Shown: one piece after another, positions 7,082-8,874 of the stretch
How positions within the stretch are numbered: the stretch's first letter is position 1
Layout of the letters: every line of letters starts with the position of its first letter
Assembly (NCBI GenBank): GCA_021737205.1
Contig: JAIPEK010000076.1
Span: forward strand, 1-8,874
Direction: 5' to 3'
Source: Desulfarculaceae bacterium
GTDB taxonomy: Bacteria; Desulfobacterota; Desulfobacteria; Desulfobacterales; Desulfobacteraceae
Length of the DNA: 8,874 nucleotides
Position numbers and translations under genes: made by a program
Notes under the pieces: generated by a model
The model's database searches: none
Told to the model about the DNA's origin: nothing
What the model saw: only the letters and a program-made list of their open reading frames with translations

Positions 7082-7996
7082 ATGGACATCTGGCAGCTGA
7101 AAATCTTCACCAGCGTGGTGGATGAAAAAAGCTTTTCAAAGGCGTCCAGGGCCATCCATCTTTCCCAGCCCACGGTGAGCAGCCACATCAAGGAACTTGA
7201 AGAGTATTTCGGCTGCCCCCTTCTGGACCGGCTGGGCCGGGAAGTGACCCCCACAAAAGCGGGGAAGATTCTATACGCGTATTCCAAAAAAATCATCGCC
7301 CTGACCGGAAAAGCGGAATATGCCGTATCCGAATTTCTCGGCCGGATCCGGGGGGAACTTGCCATCGGCGGAAGCACCATTCCCTCCGGATATATTATAC
7401 CCGCCCTGATCGGGCCGTTCACCGAACAATATCCGGAAGTGTCCATCTCGCTTTTCACAGGGGATACGGACCAGATCATCCGGCAGATTGAAGCAGGTGA
7501 TATGGAAATCGGCATTGTCGGTGCCAAGAGCGAAAGCATGGTCATAGAACAGGTAAAGCTGGTGGATGACGAGATGAAGCTGGTGGTTCCGGCAGACCAC
7601 CCATGGAGCGGCAGGGAATCCGTCACCTGCTCGATGCTGTTTGGTGAACCCTACCTCGGCCGTGAGGAAGGGTCCGGCACATGGAAATCGGTGGCACTGA
7701 GCATGAAAGAAAAAGGATTCGACCCGCAAGGTTTGAACATAAGAGTGCGGCTCGGCAACACCGCTTCCGTGATCCAGGGCATCCTCAACAGGGCCGGAAT
7801 TTCCATTCTGTCCACCATGGCGGTGCACCATTATGTGGAAACCGGTCTTCTCAAAACCCTGGCAATCAGTGATCTCGACCTTGACCGCTGTTTTTACCTG
7901 ACCACACACCGGAAAAGAACCCTGTCCCCTGTTTCCAAAACATTTGCCGAATTTGCCGGCAAAAAACTTCGTAACCGTTCACGGCTTGAAACTTGA
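7082..7996 (+). CDS. LysR-family transcriptional regulator with element-derived C-terminal tail
   Basis: A 304-residue LysR-type regulator. The N-terminal winged helix-turn-helix is clear (FSKASRAIHLSQPTVSSHIK at 18-37, then LGREVTPTKAG at 51-61), followed by a two-lobed effector-binding domain from about 92 to 293. Such proteins usually act as tetramers with a small-molecule inducer; the effector here is not evident. It resembles the CysL-like and 'selenium metabolism-associated' LysR proteins of sulfate reducers, but this is from memory and unproven. AGGGGA (7067-7072) precedes the ATG by 9 nt and lies inside coaD. The last eight codons (RNRSRLET) and the stop are supplied by the inserted miniature element at 7971-8086. 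Before that insertion the protein would have ended QRRESHI. The tail lies outside the conserved fold, so the protein is probably still functional. Confidence 0.94.
   Translation: MDIWQLKIFTSVVDEKSFSKASRAIHLSQPTVSSHIKELEEYFGCPLLDRLGREVTPTKAGKILYAYSKKIIALTGKAEYAVSEFLGRIRGELAIGGSTIPSGYIIPALIGPFTEQYPEVSISLFTGDTDQIIRQIEAGDMEIGIVGAKSESMVIEQVKLVDDEMKLVVPADHPWSGRESVTCSMLFGEPYLGREEGSGTWKSVALSMKEKGFDPQGLNIRVRLGNTASVIQGILNRAGISILSTMAVHHYVETGLLKTLAISDLDLDRCFYLTTHRKRTLSPVSKTFAEFAGKKLRNRSRLET
7963..7970. repeat. Target-site duplication, left copy
   Basis: AAAACTTC directly precedes the left terminus of the miniature element and is identical to the octamer that follows its right terminus. It lies inside the lysR coding frame (codons for K-K-L plus one base). 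Confidence 0.85.
7971..7984 (+). repeat. Left terminal inverted repeat of the miniature element
   Basis: GTAACCGTTCACGG is the exact reverse complement of 8073-8086. It encodes part of the new lysR tail (RNRSR). Confidence 0.9.
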
Positions 7997-8072
7997 AATT
8001 GGAAAGTAGAAATCGGGGAGAAGGGTAAGGTCGGGCATGAAGGCCAAATTTCCAATTTCTAATTTCAACGTT

Positions 8073-8086
8073 CCGTGAACGGTTAC
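8073..8086 (-). repeat. Right terminal inverted repeat of the miniature element
   Basis: CCGTGAACGGTTAC matches the reverse complement of the left end at all 14 positions and is followed at once by the second copy of the 8-bp duplication. Confidence 0.9.
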
Positions 8087-8094
8087 AAAACTTC
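8087..8094. repeat. Target-site duplication, right copy
   Basis: AAAACTTC directly follows the right terminus of the miniature element. The ribosome-binding site of the next gene starts three bases later, so the insertion spared it. Confidence 0.85.
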
Positions 8095-8096
8095 AA

Positions 8097-8102
8097 AGGA
8101 GA
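8097..8102 (+). promoter_or_regulatory. Ribosome-binding site of the DHH-family gene
   Basis: AGGAGA lies 11 nt before the ATG at 8114, a slightly long but workable spacing. In the reconstructed pre-insertion sequence it would have lain inside the end of lysR, supporting coupled translation at an ATGA overlap. Confidence 0.65.
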
Positions 8103-8113
8103 GAATCCCATAT

Positions 8114-8874
8114 ATGAGAATCGTAACCCGACCGGATTTTGACGGAATCGTCTGCGCTGTGTTAATCAGCCGGGCCGAAGAGATTCAAGGCCCTTTCACC
8201 TGGCTTGAACCCGGTGATGTCCAGAACGGTGAGGCCGAAATCAAAAACGGGGACATCATGGCCAACCTCCCGTATGACGAAAGATGCACCCTCTGGTTTG
8301 ACCATCATGTATCCAACCGTCCGGAAAGCCCGGTTGCCGGAGCCTTTAAAATCGCACCGTCCGCCGCCGGCGTGGTGTACGAATATTACAGGGAACAGGG
8401 AAAACTGGACAACGGATATGACAGCCTGGTGTACTGGGCCGATATCATTGATGCGGCAAAGCTCACCCGGGACCAGGTGATTTACCCGGAAAACCATCCG
8501 TATGTGATTCTGTCGATGACGGTGAGAAACCGGGATGAATCCGATCCGCCGTACTGGGAAAAGCTGGTGGATCTGCTCAAAAACCGGTCCATTGAAGAGG
8601 TGATGGCGGACGAAGCGGTCAAGACCCGCAAAGAAGCAATCATCCGGGAGAACCGGGATTATGAAGCGATCCTCCGTGAAAACTCGGTGATCTATGACGG
8701 CATCTGTGTCACCGATTTCCGGCACTATGACGAACCGCCTTCGGGGAACCGTTTCCTTGCCTACTCGCTCTTTCCCGAGACGATCGCCACCATCAAAATC
8801 CGGTATGCAGACCCTCAAAAAGAAAAGGTACTCGTCAGCATCGGCCACAGCATTTTCAATGACGATTGCCGGGT
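8114..8874 (+). CDS. DHH-family phosphoesterase-like protein (partial)
   Basis: I translated this by hand from the ATG at 8114; it runs off the right edge after 253 complete codons. The N-terminus MRIVTRPDFDGIVCAV carries the first DHH-superfamily metal motif (D8, D10), and LWFDHHVSN carries the DHH triad (D63-H65). WADIIDAAKL (108-117) offers a further acidic pair (D110, D113). Near the cut end, VLVSIGHSIFN may be the start of the GH motif of the C-terminal substrate domain. DHH proteins are manganese- or magnesium-dependent phosphoesterases, including RecJ nucleases, pyrophosphatases, exopolyphosphatases and cyclic-dinucleotide or nanoRNA hydrolases. I recall close relatives in Desulfobacterota annotated as exopolyphosphatase, but the substrate cannot be told from this sequence. 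At the usual second metal motif the protein reads ANLPY, with no aspartate I can align there. It was probably once translationally coupled to lysR. Confidence 0.8.
   Translation, partial: MRIVTRPDFDGIVCAVLISRAEEIQGPFTWLEPGDVQNGEAEIKNGDIMANLPYDERCTLWFDHHVSNRPESPVAGAFKIAPSAAGVVYEYYREQGKLDNGYDSLVYWADIIDAAKLTRDQVIYPENHPYVILSMTVRNRDESDPPYWEKLVDLLKNRSIEEVMADEAVKTRKEAIIRENRDYEAILRENSVIYDGICVTDFRHYDEPPSGNRFLAYSLFPETIATIKIRYADPQKEKVLVSIGHSIFNDDCR

Larger units (their letters stand above)
7971..8086. mobile_element. 116-bp miniature inverted-repeat element (MITE), IS66-like ends
   Basis: The ends are perfect 14-bp inverted repeats (GTAACCGTTCACGG at 7971-7984 and its complement at 8073-8086). Inside them, TTGAAA (7986-7991) pairs with TTTCAA (8063-8068), and an 11-bp arm at 7995-8005 pairs with 8049-8059, leaving a 43-nt G-rich centre. 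An 8-bp direct repeat, AAAACTTC, abuts both ends. No coding capacity is present. Terminal inverted repeats, small size and a target duplication define a non-autonomous element. IS66-family elements are known for GTAA termini and 8-bp duplications, so a transposase of that family is the likely mobiliser (inference). It sits across the 3' end of lysR and separates it from the DHH-family gene. As RNA it could fold into a long hairpin in the operon transcript. Confidence 0.88.

Noticed and set aside
7971..8086. Inverted repeat read as a rho-independent terminator
   Set aside because: The arms are long but AT-rich and interrupted, the loop is 43 nt, and no T-tract follows on the plus strand. The exact 8-bp flanking duplication and the restored ATGA junction favour an inserted element.

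Overview
The window reads as chromosomal DNA of a Gram-negative bacterium. It holds lpxC (lipid A synthesis), a four-helix NtrY-type sensor kinase with its NtrX-type regulator, and housekeeping genes (rsmD, coaD). The gene order, the DUF4390 protein and the DHH-family protein at the right end look like sulfate-reducing Desulfobacterota (Desulfobacterales-like). That placement is from memory of protein style, not a search. Base composition is about even in the genes; only the intergenic region near 660-892 is strongly AT-rich.

Layout: the left edge (1-659, minus strand) is the N-terminal part of a YifB/ComM-type Mg-chelatase-like ATPase, cut just before its Walker A loop. A 233-bp AT-rich divergent promoter region follows. 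The rest is one rightward gene train: lpxC, a secreted DUF4390 protein, ntrY-like kinase, ntrX-like regulator, rsmD, coaD, a LysR-type regulator, and a DHH-family phosphoesterase-like gene that leaves the window. Spacing is operon-like throughout: lpxC/DUF4390 and ntrX/rsmD share ATGA stop/start overlaps, coaD/lysR are 1 nt apart, and the other gaps are 19-33 nt.

The one exception is the 117-nt gap between lysR and the DHH gene. It is almost entirely explained by a 116-bp miniature inverted-repeat element (7971-8086): perfect 14-bp terminal inverted repeats starting GTAA, more nested inverted repeats inside, and an exact 8-bp direct duplication (AAAACTTC) on both sides. Removing the element and one copy of the duplication in silico restores a lysR frame that ends in an ATGA overlap with the DHH gene, the same junction seen twice elsewhere in the train. 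The element therefore appears to have inserted at the 3' end of lysR, supplied it with a new C-terminal tail and stop codon, and broken a former translational coupling. The GTAA ends and 8-bp duplication fit mobilisation by an IS66-family transposase.

A second point of interest is the NtrX-like regulator. It keeps its Walker motifs, but its sigma-54 contact loop reads GAMGGA instead of GAFTGA and its C-terminal helix-turn-helix is atypical, so it may not be a conventional sigma-54 activator. No RNA genes, CRISPR arrays or clear terminators were seen.
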